This document shows positions 43,604 through 52,400 of a stretch of DNA of 64,000 nucleotides, one piece after another (position 1 is the stretch's first letter; every line of letters starts with the position of its first letter). Position numbers and translations under genes: made by a program. The DNA is from Bryobacteraceae bacterium (lineage in GTDB: Bacteria > Acidobacteriota > Terriglobia > Bryobacterales > Bryobacteraceae). Under the pieces are notes generated by a model, which searched no databases, had not been told where the DNA came from, and saw only the letters and a list, made by a program, of their open reading frames with translations. Where the stretch lies: assembly GCA_041394945.1 (NCBI GenBank), contig JAWKHH010000003.1, positions 1,302,001-1,366,000 on the forward strand. Reading direction: 5' to 3'.

Positions 43604-45778
43604 ATGCCGTACCGATTTCTTGTCTCTCTGACCGCTATCTCCGCTTTCGGGCTCACCGCGTTTGCGCAGGGCGTTCAACTTGTTTGCGAAGCCACGGCCG
43701 ATCCGCGCCAGATCCGGCTCGAGGGCGTTACCGAGCCGCTCGGCGAGATCGTAATCCGCTGCTCGGGCGTACCGGGCGCGACGGTCTCCGGATCGCTGAC
43801 GCTCGGCGTCTCGGCTCCGGTTACCAATCGGGTGGACGACAACGGCCGAATCGACGCGATGCTGATCGCCGAGACCGCGAGCGGGCAGATTGACGTTGGG
43901 GGCCGTCCGCTGCTGCTCGGACGCAACAACATCGCTTTCAATGCTTACAACTTCGCGGTTCCGGCGAACGGGCTGACGAGTTTCCGAATCGCGAACATTC
44001 TCGTCGACCCCGGTCTGCGCACCGAGCAGGTCAGGGTGACATTTACCACGTCGGGGCTTACTGGGCTTGGCATCCGCAACAACCCGGTTGTGGCGGGCGT
44101 GCCGCTGCCGGGCCTGCTTACGAACGGATCGGCTGCGCGCATTGTGTGCACGGGGTCTCCGTTTCCGGACGACGCGAATTTCGCTGGCTTCTTCAATGCA
44201 GGCACGCGGTACGCCACGCTCCGCGTGACGGAGGGGTCGCCGGTGGCGTTCGAGGCGCGCCGGCCAGGCGCGACACACGGAGTACGCATTCGCGTTAAGC
44301 TCACCGGATTCCCGCGGCAGGCGCGGGTGTTCGTGCCGGACCGTATCGCCGGATCGAGCGCAGCCGGACAGACGTCGGCGGGCGATCTCGGCATCCCTCC
44401 GAGCGGCGGATTCTACCAGCCGGGCGGACTGGGCGGATCGCTGCTGTTCACGCGCGTGCAGGGGGCCAACGAGGACGGCACGGGCGGGTTCCCGCTGGCG
44501 GGGTTTTCGAGCGGCGGTATCGTGCCGCTCACCACAGTGAGCGAGATTCCGTTGTTTTCGGGCACGGGCTATGTGTTCTACGAGGTTTTCGACTCGAACC
44601 CGAGCATCTATGAAAGCGCGCACCTTCCTTTGTGGATCTTCCTGCCGTCGAACTCTGGGGCCGATGGCACGGTTGCGTCGGCGGAGGTGTCGTTCGCGCC
44701 GCTTGCGGGCAGCGCGGCCGGATCCGGCACGGCGATTCCGCGTTTCCGGCTCACCGAGCCCGGCGACGACTGCGCGATCACACGCGACTGCGACGCCTCG
44801 TATTTTCCGAAGCTTTTCGTTGACGCGCCGGCGCTGTCGGCCACGGTTCCGAACGTCCGAGGGTTCTATCAGAAGTTCATTCGCGTGTTGAACGACCACG
44901 GCGGGCTGATGTTCTGGACGGCGCGCATCAGCTTCCGGGACGGCTCCGGATGGGCGAGGATCTTCCCGGAAGCGGGCGTCAACAATGCGTCGTTGAACAT
45001 GTCGTTTTTTCCGGAGAACCTGCAGCCGGGGGTGTACCGCGCGACCCTGGCTATCGACGCCGGTCCGCGCGTGGGCTCGCGGACGTTTCCGATCGAACTC
45101 ACGGTGCGTGAGGCGATGCCCGGCGAAGGGCAACCGCCGCCGGTGGACCCGGGGAATCCACCGACTGGCCCGAAGCCGCGCTACTGGACCACGGGCAACG
45201 CCGCCGATCTCGGTGTCCCGAGCGTGGTGCCGGGTTCGCTCGCGCGCATTCAAGGGACGCGACTGGCGGGCAGCGAGGTGGCGGTTACTTTCGACGGGAT
45301 TGCCGCCACGGTGATCCGTTCCGCGGAGGATGAATTGACCGTGCTGGCGCCGGCGGGCCTGACTCCGGGCCGTTCCGCGCGGCTGGTGGTTACCGTGGAC
45401 GGCGCCGCCGGAGATGCTGTGGAGGTGCCGGTGGCGGCGGCGGCTCCAGCGATTTTCCACGGCGCAGTTTACAACGCCGACGGTTCGCAGAACTCGGCGG
45501 CGCGGCCGGAATCGATCGCCGCAGGCGTGCTGCAGATTTTCGTCACGGGACTGCCCGGGGCGGATCTCGGCACGATCAGCGCGCGGATTCACGACCGGAT
45601 CGTCACCGAGCTGGTCTACGCGGGTCCGGCGCCGTCGGCGCCCGGGGTGCAGCAAGTCAATTTACGCGTGCCGCCCGATCTTCCGCCGATGACCACGGAG
45701 GTTCGCGTTTGCGGCGCGCCGCACGCGGCGCCCAGCCAGATGACGTGCAGCAATCCGGCCGCGGCGGTGATCCAATGA
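43604..45778 (+). CDS. large secreted protein with C-terminal Solibacter-type TIG-like domain
   Basis: From the ATG at 43604 (GCGAGG upstream) the product has 724 residues with a signal peptide (MPYRFLVSLTAISAFGLTAFAQ). The N-terminal 500 residues are beta-rich and not assigned, with TRYATLRVTEGSPVAFEARR and a cysteine pair (CAITRDC). A proline/glycine linker (about 508-525) leads to the C-terminal domain (about 530-724): VVPGSLARIQGTRLAGSEVAV, APAIFHGAVYNADGSQNSA, LQIFVTGLPGADL and VQQVNLRVPPDLPP. That domain is the family hallmark of these bacteria. It probably lies outside the cell or on its surface; function is unknown. Confidence 0.82.
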   Translation: MPYRFLVSLTAISAFGLTAFAQGVQLVCEATADPRQIRLEGVTEPLGEIVIRCSGVPGATVSGSLTLGVSAPVTNRVDDNGRIDAMLIAETASGQIDVGGRPLLLGRNNIAFNAYNFAVPANGLTSFRIANILVDPGLRTEQVRVTFTTSGLTGLGIRNNPVVAGVPLPGLLTNGSAARIVCTGSPFPDDANFAGFFNAGTRYATLRVTEGSPVAFEARRPGATHGVRIRVKLTGFPRQARVFVPDRIAGSSAAGQTSAGDLGIPPSGGFYQPGGLGGSLLFTRVQGANEDGTGGFPLAGFSSGGIVPLTTVSEIPLFSGTGYVFYEVFDSNPSIYESAHLPLWIFLPSNSGADGTVASAEVSFAPLAGSAAGSGTAIPRFRLTEPGDDCAITRDCDASYFPKLFVDAPALSATVPNVRGFYQKFIRVLNDHGGLMFWTARISFRDGSGWARIFPEAGVNNASLNMSFFPENLQPGVYRATLAIDAGPRVGSRTFPIELTVREAMPGEGQPPPVDPGNPPTGPKPRYWTTGNAADLGVPSVVPGSLARIQGTRLAGSEVAVTFDGIAATVIRSAEDELTVLAPAGLTPGRSARLVVTVDGAAGDAVEVPVAAAAPAIFHGAVYNADGSQNSAARPESIAAGVLQIFVTGLPGADLGTISARIHDRIVTELVYAGPAPSAPGVQQVNLRVPPDLPPMTTEVRVCGAPHAAPSQMTCSNPAAAVIQ

Positions 45779-45782
45779 TGAG

Positions 45783-46202
45783 TTGAGACTGGCGATCTAC
45801 TTCATCGGCAAGCCGCGCGACAAGCACGCCAACGCGATAGCGGCCGAGTTCGTGAAACGCACTTCGCGGTGGGCGCGGATCGAGATGCGGGAGATCCACC
45901 CGGATCGCTTCGACCCATGGGAGAAGCATCCCGCGGCGGCGAAGATCCTGTGCGACCCGGCGGGCAAGCCGCTCGACACAACGCAGTTCGCCGCCACTAT
46001 CGAGCGGCTGGAGAACGAAAGCCGCGAAGCGGTGTTCGTGATCGGCGGGCATGACGGACTCCCGGCGGCCTGGAAGCCGCGGGCCGACCTGCTGGTGTCC
46101 CTTTCGGCGATGACGTTCCCGCACGAGTTGGCGCGCGCCATGCTGGCCGAACAGATCTACCGCGCGTTCACGATCCTGCGGGGGCATCCGTATCCGCGTT
46201 GA
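45783..46202 (+). CDS. rlmH: 23S rRNA (pseudouridine1915-N3)-methyltransferase
   Basis: RlmH methylates pseudouridine 1915 in helix 69 of 23S rRNA. The 139-residue protein shows the SPOUT/RlmH C-terminal knot: VFVIGGHDGLPAAWKPRADLLVSLSAMTFPHELARAMLAEQIYRAFTILRGHPYPR, here split as FVIGGHDGLP, LLVSLSAMTFPHELAR, LLAEQ-type MLAEQIYRAF and RGHPYPR. GGHDG replaces the more usual GGxxG with Ala or Pro. It is slightly shorter than the family norm of 150-160 residues. The start is TTG at 45783, four bases after the previous stop, with a poor ribosome-binding site; no upstream alternative keeps the reading frame separate. Confidence 0.92.
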   Translation: MRLAIYFIGKPRDKHANAIAAEFVKRTSRWARIEMREIHPDRFDPWEKHPAAAKILCDPAGKPLDTTQFAATIERLENESREAVFVIGGHDGLPAAWKPRADLLVSLSAMTFPHELARAMLAEQIYRAFTILRGHPYPR

Positions 46203-46223
46203 ACCGCTGTTAGACTACGGGCA

Positions 46224-47396
46224 ATGGACACCGCTCCGTTGACGATCCTCCCCGAAGAAGACGAAATGTTTCGCGCCGCCGTGGCGCAGTTCGCCCGCGA
46301 GCAGATCGGGCCATGGGTCCGCGAGATGGATGAAAAATCGCACTTTCGGCCGGATCTGCTGCGCCAGATGTTCGCGCTGGGGTTGATGGGCATCGAGATT
46401 CCGGAAGAGTATGGCGGGCAGGGCGGCAGCTTCTTTCAGGCCGTGGTCGCCATTGAGGAACTCGCCGCTGTCGACCCGGCCGCGGCCGTGATCGTCGACG
46501 TGCAGAATACGCTGGTGATCAACGCACTGCTGCGATGGGGGAACGAGGAACAGAAGCGCGCATGGCTGCCCCGGCTCGCCGCGGACACGGTCGCGTCGTA
46601 CGCGCTTTCGGAAGCCGGCTCCGGGTCCGACGCCTTCGCGCTCCAGACGCGGGCCACGCGCGACGGCGACGGCTACGTGCTCACTGGGCGCAAGCTGTGG
46701 ATCACGAACGCGGCGGAATCCGGCCTCTTTCTCGTGTTCGCGAATCTCGACCCTGCGTCGGGGTATCGAGGGATTACGGCGTTTCTGGTCGATCGCGGGA
46801 CGGCGGGCTTCCAGGTGGGCCGCAAGGAGGACAAGCTCGGCATCCGGGCGTCTTCCACGTGCGAGCTGATCCTCGAGAACTGCCGCTTGCCGCTATCGGC
46901 CGTGCTCGGCGAAACCGGCAAGGGTTACAAGATCGCGATCGAGACTCTGAACGAAGGGCGCATCGCAATCGGCGGGCAGATGGTGGGTCTCGCGCGCGGC
47001 GCGCTTCGCCACGCCACGGCCTACGCCGCCGAGCGGAAGCAGTTTGGCAAGCCGATCGCCGAGTTCCAGGCGGTGCAGCTCGAACTGGCGGAAATGGCGA
47101 CCGACGTCGAGGCCGCGCGCCTGCTGGTCTACAACGCGGCGCGGTTGAAGGAAGCCGGCAAACCGTTCCTCACCGAGGCGGCGATGGCGAAATACTTCGC
47201 GTCGCAGATCGCTGAAACGACGGCCTCGCGGGCGGTGGAGATTCTCGGCGGAGTGGGGTTCACGAAGGACTACCCAGTGGAAAAGCTCTACCGCGACGCC
47301 AAAATCGGTAGAATCTACGAAGGAACCAGCAATATGCAGCGGTTGACGATCGCGAAACAGATCCTGTCCGCGGCGCGTCCAACCGGGAAGGAGTAA
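46224..47396 (+). CDS. acyl-CoA dehydrogenase
   Basis: The 390-residue flavoenzyme oxidises acyl-CoA at the alpha-beta bond and passes electrons to ETF. All three domains are present: N-terminal helical (EEDEMFRAAVAQFAREQIGPW), middle beta (YALSEAGSGSDAFALQT, LTGRKLWITNAAESGLFLVF) and C-terminal helical (ERKQFGKPIAEFQAVQLELAEM). The C-terminal domain has the catalytic Glu in YEGTSNMQ and RDAKIGRIYEGTS. The wording is closest to short- or branched-chain enzymes. No ETF or thiolase genes are nearby. The gene begins about 20 bp after rlmH, and the next gene follows in 3 bp. Confidence 0.94.
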   Translation: MDTAPLTILPEEDEMFRAAVAQFAREQIGPWVREMDEKSHFRPDLLRQMFALGLMGIEIPEEYGGQGGSFFQAVVAIEELAAVDPAAAVIVDVQNTLVINALLRWGNEEQKRAWLPRLAADTVASYALSEAGSGSDAFALQTRATRDGDGYVLTGRKLWITNAAESGLFLVFANLDPASGYRGITAFLVDRGTAGFQVGRKEDKLGIRASSTCELILENCRLPLSAVLGETGKGYKIAIETLNEGRIAIGGQMVGLARGALRHATAYAAERKQFGKPIAEFQAVQLELAEMATDVEAARLLVYNAARLKEAGKPFLTEAAMAKYFASQIAETTASRAVEILGGVGFTKDYPVEKLYRDAKIGRIYEGTSNMQRLTIAKQILSAARPTGKE

Positions 47397-47399
47397 TCG

Positions 47400-48206
47400 A
47401 TGCGTTTTTCCGCCTTTGCCGCCGTCGCCGCCGCGCTTGTCCCCCTTGCGTATGCCAGCCCCGCGCGCGAAAACCCGTCCGAATCGGAGATTCAGGAGAT
47501 CATCAACAAGTTCGCGTCCAAGGAGGCCGAGTTCGCCGCCGCGCGCGAAAACTACACGTATCACCAGACGGTGCGCGTGCAGGAGTTCACCGAGGACGGC
47601 GCGCCCGGCGGGCGCTTCGACGTCGAAAGCGACATCATTTTTACGCAGGACGGGAAGCGGACGGAGCGAATCGCCCGCGCGCCCGTGCCGACGCTGCGGC
47701 TGGTATCGCTCTCGCCGGAAGACGAGCAGGATCTGCGCAGCGTCCAGCCGTTCGTGCTGACGTCGAAAGACATCGACAAGTACGATGTGCGCTACCTGGG
47801 CAAGGAGACGCTCGACGAGATCCCGTGCTACGCGTTCGGGGTGAAGCCCAAGAAGATGGAAGCCGGCCAGCGGTACTTCGCCGGCGTAATCTGGGTGGAC
47901 GACCGCGACCTGCAGATCGTGAAGACGTACGGCCGCGGCACCGGCGTCCAGAAAAAGGGCCAGGATCAACAGTTTCCGAAGTTCGAGACGTACCGGGAGC
48001 AGATCGACGGCAAGTTCTGGTTTCCGACCTATACGTTCGCCAACGACCTGCTGGAGTTCGATAGCGGGCAACGCGTGCGGATCAAGATGACGGTGAAGTA
48101 CGAGGACTACAAGCAGTTCAAGAGCGACATCAAGATCACGTTCGGCGACCCGGTTGAGGGGAACGCAGGAGAAGATAAGGCGAAGCAACAAACACCGCCC
48201 AAATAA
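47400..48206 (+). CDS. secreted outer-membrane-lipoprotein-sorting-like (LolA-fold-like) protein
   Basis: The 268-residue protein has a signal peptide (MRFSAFAAVAAALVPLAYAS). The mature part has IQEIINKFASKEAEFAAARENYTYHQTV, an EFTEDGAPGGRFDVESDIIFTQDGKRTERI strand pair, DIDKYDVRYLGKETLDEIPCYAFGVKP and VIWVDDRDLQIVKTYGRG. The concave-beta-sheet wording resembles LolA/RseB-like lipid-handling proteins, but the match is by eye. The C-terminus is lysine/glutamine rich. GGAAGGAG precedes the ATG, and the gene is 3 bp after the acyl-CoA dehydrogenase stop, probably in the same transcript. Function is unassigned. Confidence 0.7.
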   Translation: MRFSAFAAVAAALVPLAYASPARENPSESEIQEIINKFASKEAEFAAARENYTYHQTVRVQEFTEDGAPGGRFDVESDIIFTQDGKRTERIARAPVPTLRLVSLSPEDEQDLRSVQPFVLTSKDIDKYDVRYLGKETLDEIPCYAFGVKPKKMEAGQRYFAGVIWVDDRDLQIVKTYGRGTGVQKKGQDQQFPKFETYREQIDGKFWFPTYTFANDLLEFDSGQRVRIKMTVKYEDYKQFKSDIKITFGDPVEGNAGEDKAKQQTPPK

Positions 48207-48304
48207 TCGCGTTCCGCGCTGTTCGGAGGCCGAAACTCACCGCTTGCCGCCGGGAGCTTCGGCGTGAGTGCGGGTGTGTGCTCTAATGTAGCTTTGGCAT
48301 AGGC

Positions 48305-49345
48305 ATGGTCTCGTCGTCTCACCGGTGGGAAAAACGCGCGCGGGCGGTGACGCGGCGCTTGCGCGAGTTGCGAATGATCGCCAAGGGGCTGGCTTCCACA
48401 AGCCATCCGATTCTGGCGCATATCATCCCGATGCGGCGCTGCAATCTCGCCTGCACCTACTGCAACGAGTTCGACGATTTTTCGAAACCCGTGCCGATCG
48501 AGACGATGGTGGCGCGGATCGACAAGCTGGCCGATCTGGGAGCCACGATCGCCACGATCTCCGGCGGCGAACCGCTGCTGCACCCCGAGCTGGATCAGAT
48601 CGTGGCGCGCATACGGCGGCGCGGTCTGCTGGCCGGCATGATCACGAACGGGTACCTGCTAATGCCGGACCGGATCCAGCGGCTGAACGAAGCGGGCCTC
48701 GATCATCTCCAGATTTCGATCGACAACGTAATGCCGGACGAGGTTTCGAAGAAGAGCCTCAAGGTGTTGGACAAGAAACTCCAGATGCTGGCCGAATACG
48801 CGCTGTTTCATGTGAACATCAACTCGGTGGTGGGCGGAGGCACGCGGAACCCCGAGGACGCGCTGACGATTTCGCGGCGCGCGATCGAGTTGGGGTTCAC
48901 GTCCACGGTGGGCATCATCCACGATGGTGACGGCCAGGTGCAGCCGCTGGGCGCCCGCGAACGGGAAGTCTACCGGGAGATCAAGCGGGCCGAGAAATCG
49001 AGCTACTCGCAGTTCAATAGCTTCCAGGAAGCGATTGCGGACGGGCTTCCGAACGAGTGGCGTTGCCGCGCCGGCGGCCGCTACCTGTATATCTGCGAGG
49101 ATGGCCTGGTGCACTACTGTTCGCAGCAGCGCGGGTACCCGGGCAAGCCGCTGAGCGAATACACGCGCGAGGACATTCGGCGCGAGTATTCGACGACGAA
49201 GGCCTGCGCACCGCACTGCACGGTGTCGTGCGTGCACCAGATTTCGCTGATCGACGCGTGGCGCAGCCCGCAGACCCTCCCGCCGTCCATGGACCCGGAT
49301 GAGCTCCGCCAGCCGCTGGTGAACATCGAAACCACGCGCCGCTGA
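48305..49345 (+). CDS. radical SAM protein with C-terminal SPASM-like cysteine region
   Basis: The 346-residue protein has the radical-SAM cluster motif Cys46-x3-Cys50-x2-Cys53 (RRCNLACTYCNEF), TISGGEPLLHPELD and LQISIDNVMPDEV. A C-terminal second-cluster-like cysteine set follows (WRCRAGGRYLYICEDGLVHYC, then CAPHCTVSC). This resembles HpnH/SPASM-type enzymes that modify peptides, lipids or sugars. Ends are well defined: the ATG at 48305 opens a basic N-terminal helix. The following gene is a giant glycosyltransferase fusion 55 bp downstream on the same strand, so a role in making or decorating a glycolipid or surface polymer is possible. The substrate is unknown. Confidence 0.87.
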   Translation: MVSSSHRWEKRARAVTRRLRELRMIAKGLASTSHPILAHIIPMRRCNLACTYCNEFDDFSKPVPIETMVARIDKLADLGATIATISGGEPLLHPELDQIVARIRRRGLLAGMITNGYLLMPDRIQRLNEAGLDHLQISIDNVMPDEVSKKSLKVLDKKLQMLAEYALFHVNINSVVGGGTRNPEDALTISRRAIELGFTSTVGIIHDGDGQVQPLGAREREVYREIKRAEKSSYSQFNSFQEAIADGLPNEWRCRAGGRYLYICEDGLVHYCSQQRGYPGKPLSEYTREDIRREYSTTKACAPHCTVSCVHQISLIDAWRSPQTLPPSMDPDELRQPLVNIETTRR

Positions 49346-49400
49346 CCGGTAGCAGTTTATACTAGGGCGTTTGAGCCAGTCCGTTACGAATGCGCCGCCG

Positions 49401-52400
49401 ATGAGTCAGGATTCCGCCGCCGAGAAGGCAAAGTGGGACGATTTCTATCGGGAGTTGGCGCCGGTTCCCGCCGATCCGGAAACGGAGCAACTGAACCAGC
49501 GGTTCGTTTCGATCATCGACGGATTGCTTCCGGACGGGGGCGAAGTGCTCGAAGCCGGCAGCGGCGCGGGGTACCAGAGCCTGGCGCTGGCGCGGACGGG
49601 CCGCTACCGGGCAGCTCTGCTCGACTTCTCCACGGAAGCGCTGGCGCATGCGCGGCGGCTGTTTTCCGGCGCCGGCGCGGAAGGCGCGTTTCACGAGGGC
49701 GACCTAGCGGAAACCGGTGAACCCGAGTACGACTTGGTCTTCAATTCCGGCGTGCTCGAGCATTACCCGCTGGCCGAGCAGGCGCGGCTGCTGCGCGGCA
49801 TGGCATCCCGTAGCCGGCGATACGTGCTCGTCCTGGTGCCGAACCGGCGCTGCTACTGGTACTGGCTGTGGCGGGCTCGCATGGCGTCCACGGGGCAGTG
49901 GCCGTGGGGGCGCGAGACTCCGCTCGGGAGCCTCGAGGAGGCCTTCAGCGCGGCCGGTATCCGAATGCTGAGCCAATGCACGCTGGGCGAGGCTTCGACG
50001 GAGTACTTCATCAAGACGCTGGCGGGAGTGGGGTCGCCGCTTGCCGAGGAGATCCTCGCGGTGCACCGGTCGCCGGTGGTTCCGGAGGAAGAGAAAGGCT
50101 ATCTGCTGGCGGCGCTGGGGTGCGTGGGTGAGGCCCCTGCGGCTCCGTTGGGCGCGCCGTGGAAGAGCGCGCGGAATGACGGAACCACTGAGACGGACGA
50201 ACTGCGGTCCGCGTTGATGGATTCGCTAGCGCTGCGGCTGGCGGCGGAGAAGCAGCTGGCGGCGGCGGCGGAAGAACGGGAGAAGGCCCGCGCGGCGGTG
50301 GAATCCGGCGAGGTCCGGATTGAAGCCGAACGCGAGCGGCGCCGGGCGCTTGAAGCGCAGATCGACGCGGACCGGCTCCGCCTCGAGGACCGGCTTACGC
50401 AGTTCACGGAGCGCGTCGGCGCGGTGAGCGGCGTGGAGTCCCGGATGGCGGCGCTCGAGGCATCGGCGGCGGCGTGGCGCGAAATATCCGAGAGCCGGTT
50501 GCGCGATACGGAGGACCGGCTCGTCGAGTCGGAAACGCGCGGGGCGCAATTGGCCGAACGGCTGCGCACCGCGGAGGCGGATCTGGCCGACGCTCAAGCC
50601 AGCGCCGCAGAGGCTGAGACGCGGGCGCGGAGTTCGGAAGCCGAGCGCGATCAGGCGGTAAAGTCCGAAAGCGAACTGACGGTTCTGCTCGAACGCCGCG
50701 AGGCCGAGATCGCCCATGCCGTGAACACGCGCGACGAGGCGCTACGGGCCAGCGCCGAATGGGGCCGGCAGAGCGACCGGCACAAGGCGAAGCTGCACGA
50801 GGCCCATACGCAAATCGAGGAGCTGCAGGCGAAGCTGGCCGAGGCCGCCGCGGCGCACGACGCGCTCTACTCGGCGTCGGAAGCGCTGCGCAAGCAAACG
50901 CTCGGAGCAATCTCCTCCTACGTGCACGAGTTCGACGGACGGCTCGCCGAGTATCGCTCGCAGCGGGCATGGCGGGTGATGCTCGCGATCCGCGAAGCGT
51001 ACACGAAGTGGGTTCGCGGCGAGGACGGGGGAAAGGCCGCGGCGTTGAGTCTGCCGTTTTCGTGGTTCTCGGCGGCGCACAACCTCGACCGCTATGAGCT
51101 GGCGTTTCCGGATCTTTGGCGCTATGCGCCCGACACGCTGCGCCAGCCGGCAGGAGAACGGCTCAAGACGGCGGCGGCGCCCGTGCGGCAGCGCCTTTAC
51201 GACATCGTCATTCTCTCGATCGTGGATTTCGAGTTCCGCTTCCAGCGCCCGCAGCAGATCGCGGTGCGGATGGCCGAGCGGGGGCATCGTGTGTACTGGC
51301 TGAGTCCGACGCGGCTCCCCGGAAGCGGCCTGTATGAAGCGACGCCGCTGCGGGAGAATCTTTGGGAACTGCGCGTTCCGGGCATGCCGGTGGACCTCTA
51401 CGGCGGCGTGCTCACCGAAGAACTCGTGGACCGGATGATGACCGGGCTCGATGCGTTCTTCCGCGAGCAGCACGTATCGGAAAGTTGCGCGTATTTGCAA
51501 TTTCCGTTTTGGCGAAAGCTGGCGCTGCGGATGCGGGAGCGCATGGGGTCATCCATTCTCTACGACATGATGGACGACTGGGCGCACTGGTCGACGCCGC
51601 CGCTGATCGGCGATCCGGTCATTGAGGACGAACGTCATCTTTTCGAGGAAACCGACGTTTTCGTGGTCACCTCGCGCGCTTTCGCCGAACGGCACAAAGC
51701 GAACCGGCCGCCGCCGCTGCTGATCGCCAACGGCGCCGACTACCACTTCTTCCACGAAGGGAAGTCCGCCGGCTGGCTCGCCGAGAAGCCGCGGCCGGTG
51801 ATCGGCTACTTCGGCGCGATCTCGACGTGGTTCGACGTGGATCTGATGACGGAAGTGGTGAAGCTGCGGCCGCAGTACTCGTTCGTGTTCATCGGGCAGG
51901 TTCACGCCGTCGACCCGGCCGAGATGCGGGGTTCGGCCAACTGCGAGTTCCTTGGCGAACGCAACTACCGCGAGCTGCCGGCCTATCTGGCGGAATTCGA
52001 CGTCGCGTTGATTCCGTTCTGCATGAACAAGGTCGTGGAAGGCGTGGACCCGGTGAAGATGTACGAGTACTTCAGCCAGGGCAAACCGGTGGTGGCCACG
52101 CGGATGCGCGAACTGGAGCACCTGAACGACATCCTCTACATGGCGGCGACGCCGGAGGAGTTTGCCGCGGCGATCGACCGCGCGCTTGACGAGGCGCCCG
52201 AACTGCGCGAACGGCGGTTGGACTACGCGCGCAAGAATACGTGGGATGAGCGGACGGGCCGCATCCTGGACGCGATCGACGCGGCCACGCCGAAGGTTTC
52301 GATCCTCGTCGTCACCTACAACAGCCTGGAGTTTCTGAACCCGTTCCTCGACTCCATCCAGCGCAACACTTCGTACGCCAACTACGAAGTGATCTGTGTC

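Noticed and set aside
43358..45655. A 765-codon minus-strand frame opposite the TIG-like secreted protein
   Set aside because: It has no signal peptide or domain and is composed of R/H/A repeats, whereas the plus frame has a leader and the Solibacter-type domain.
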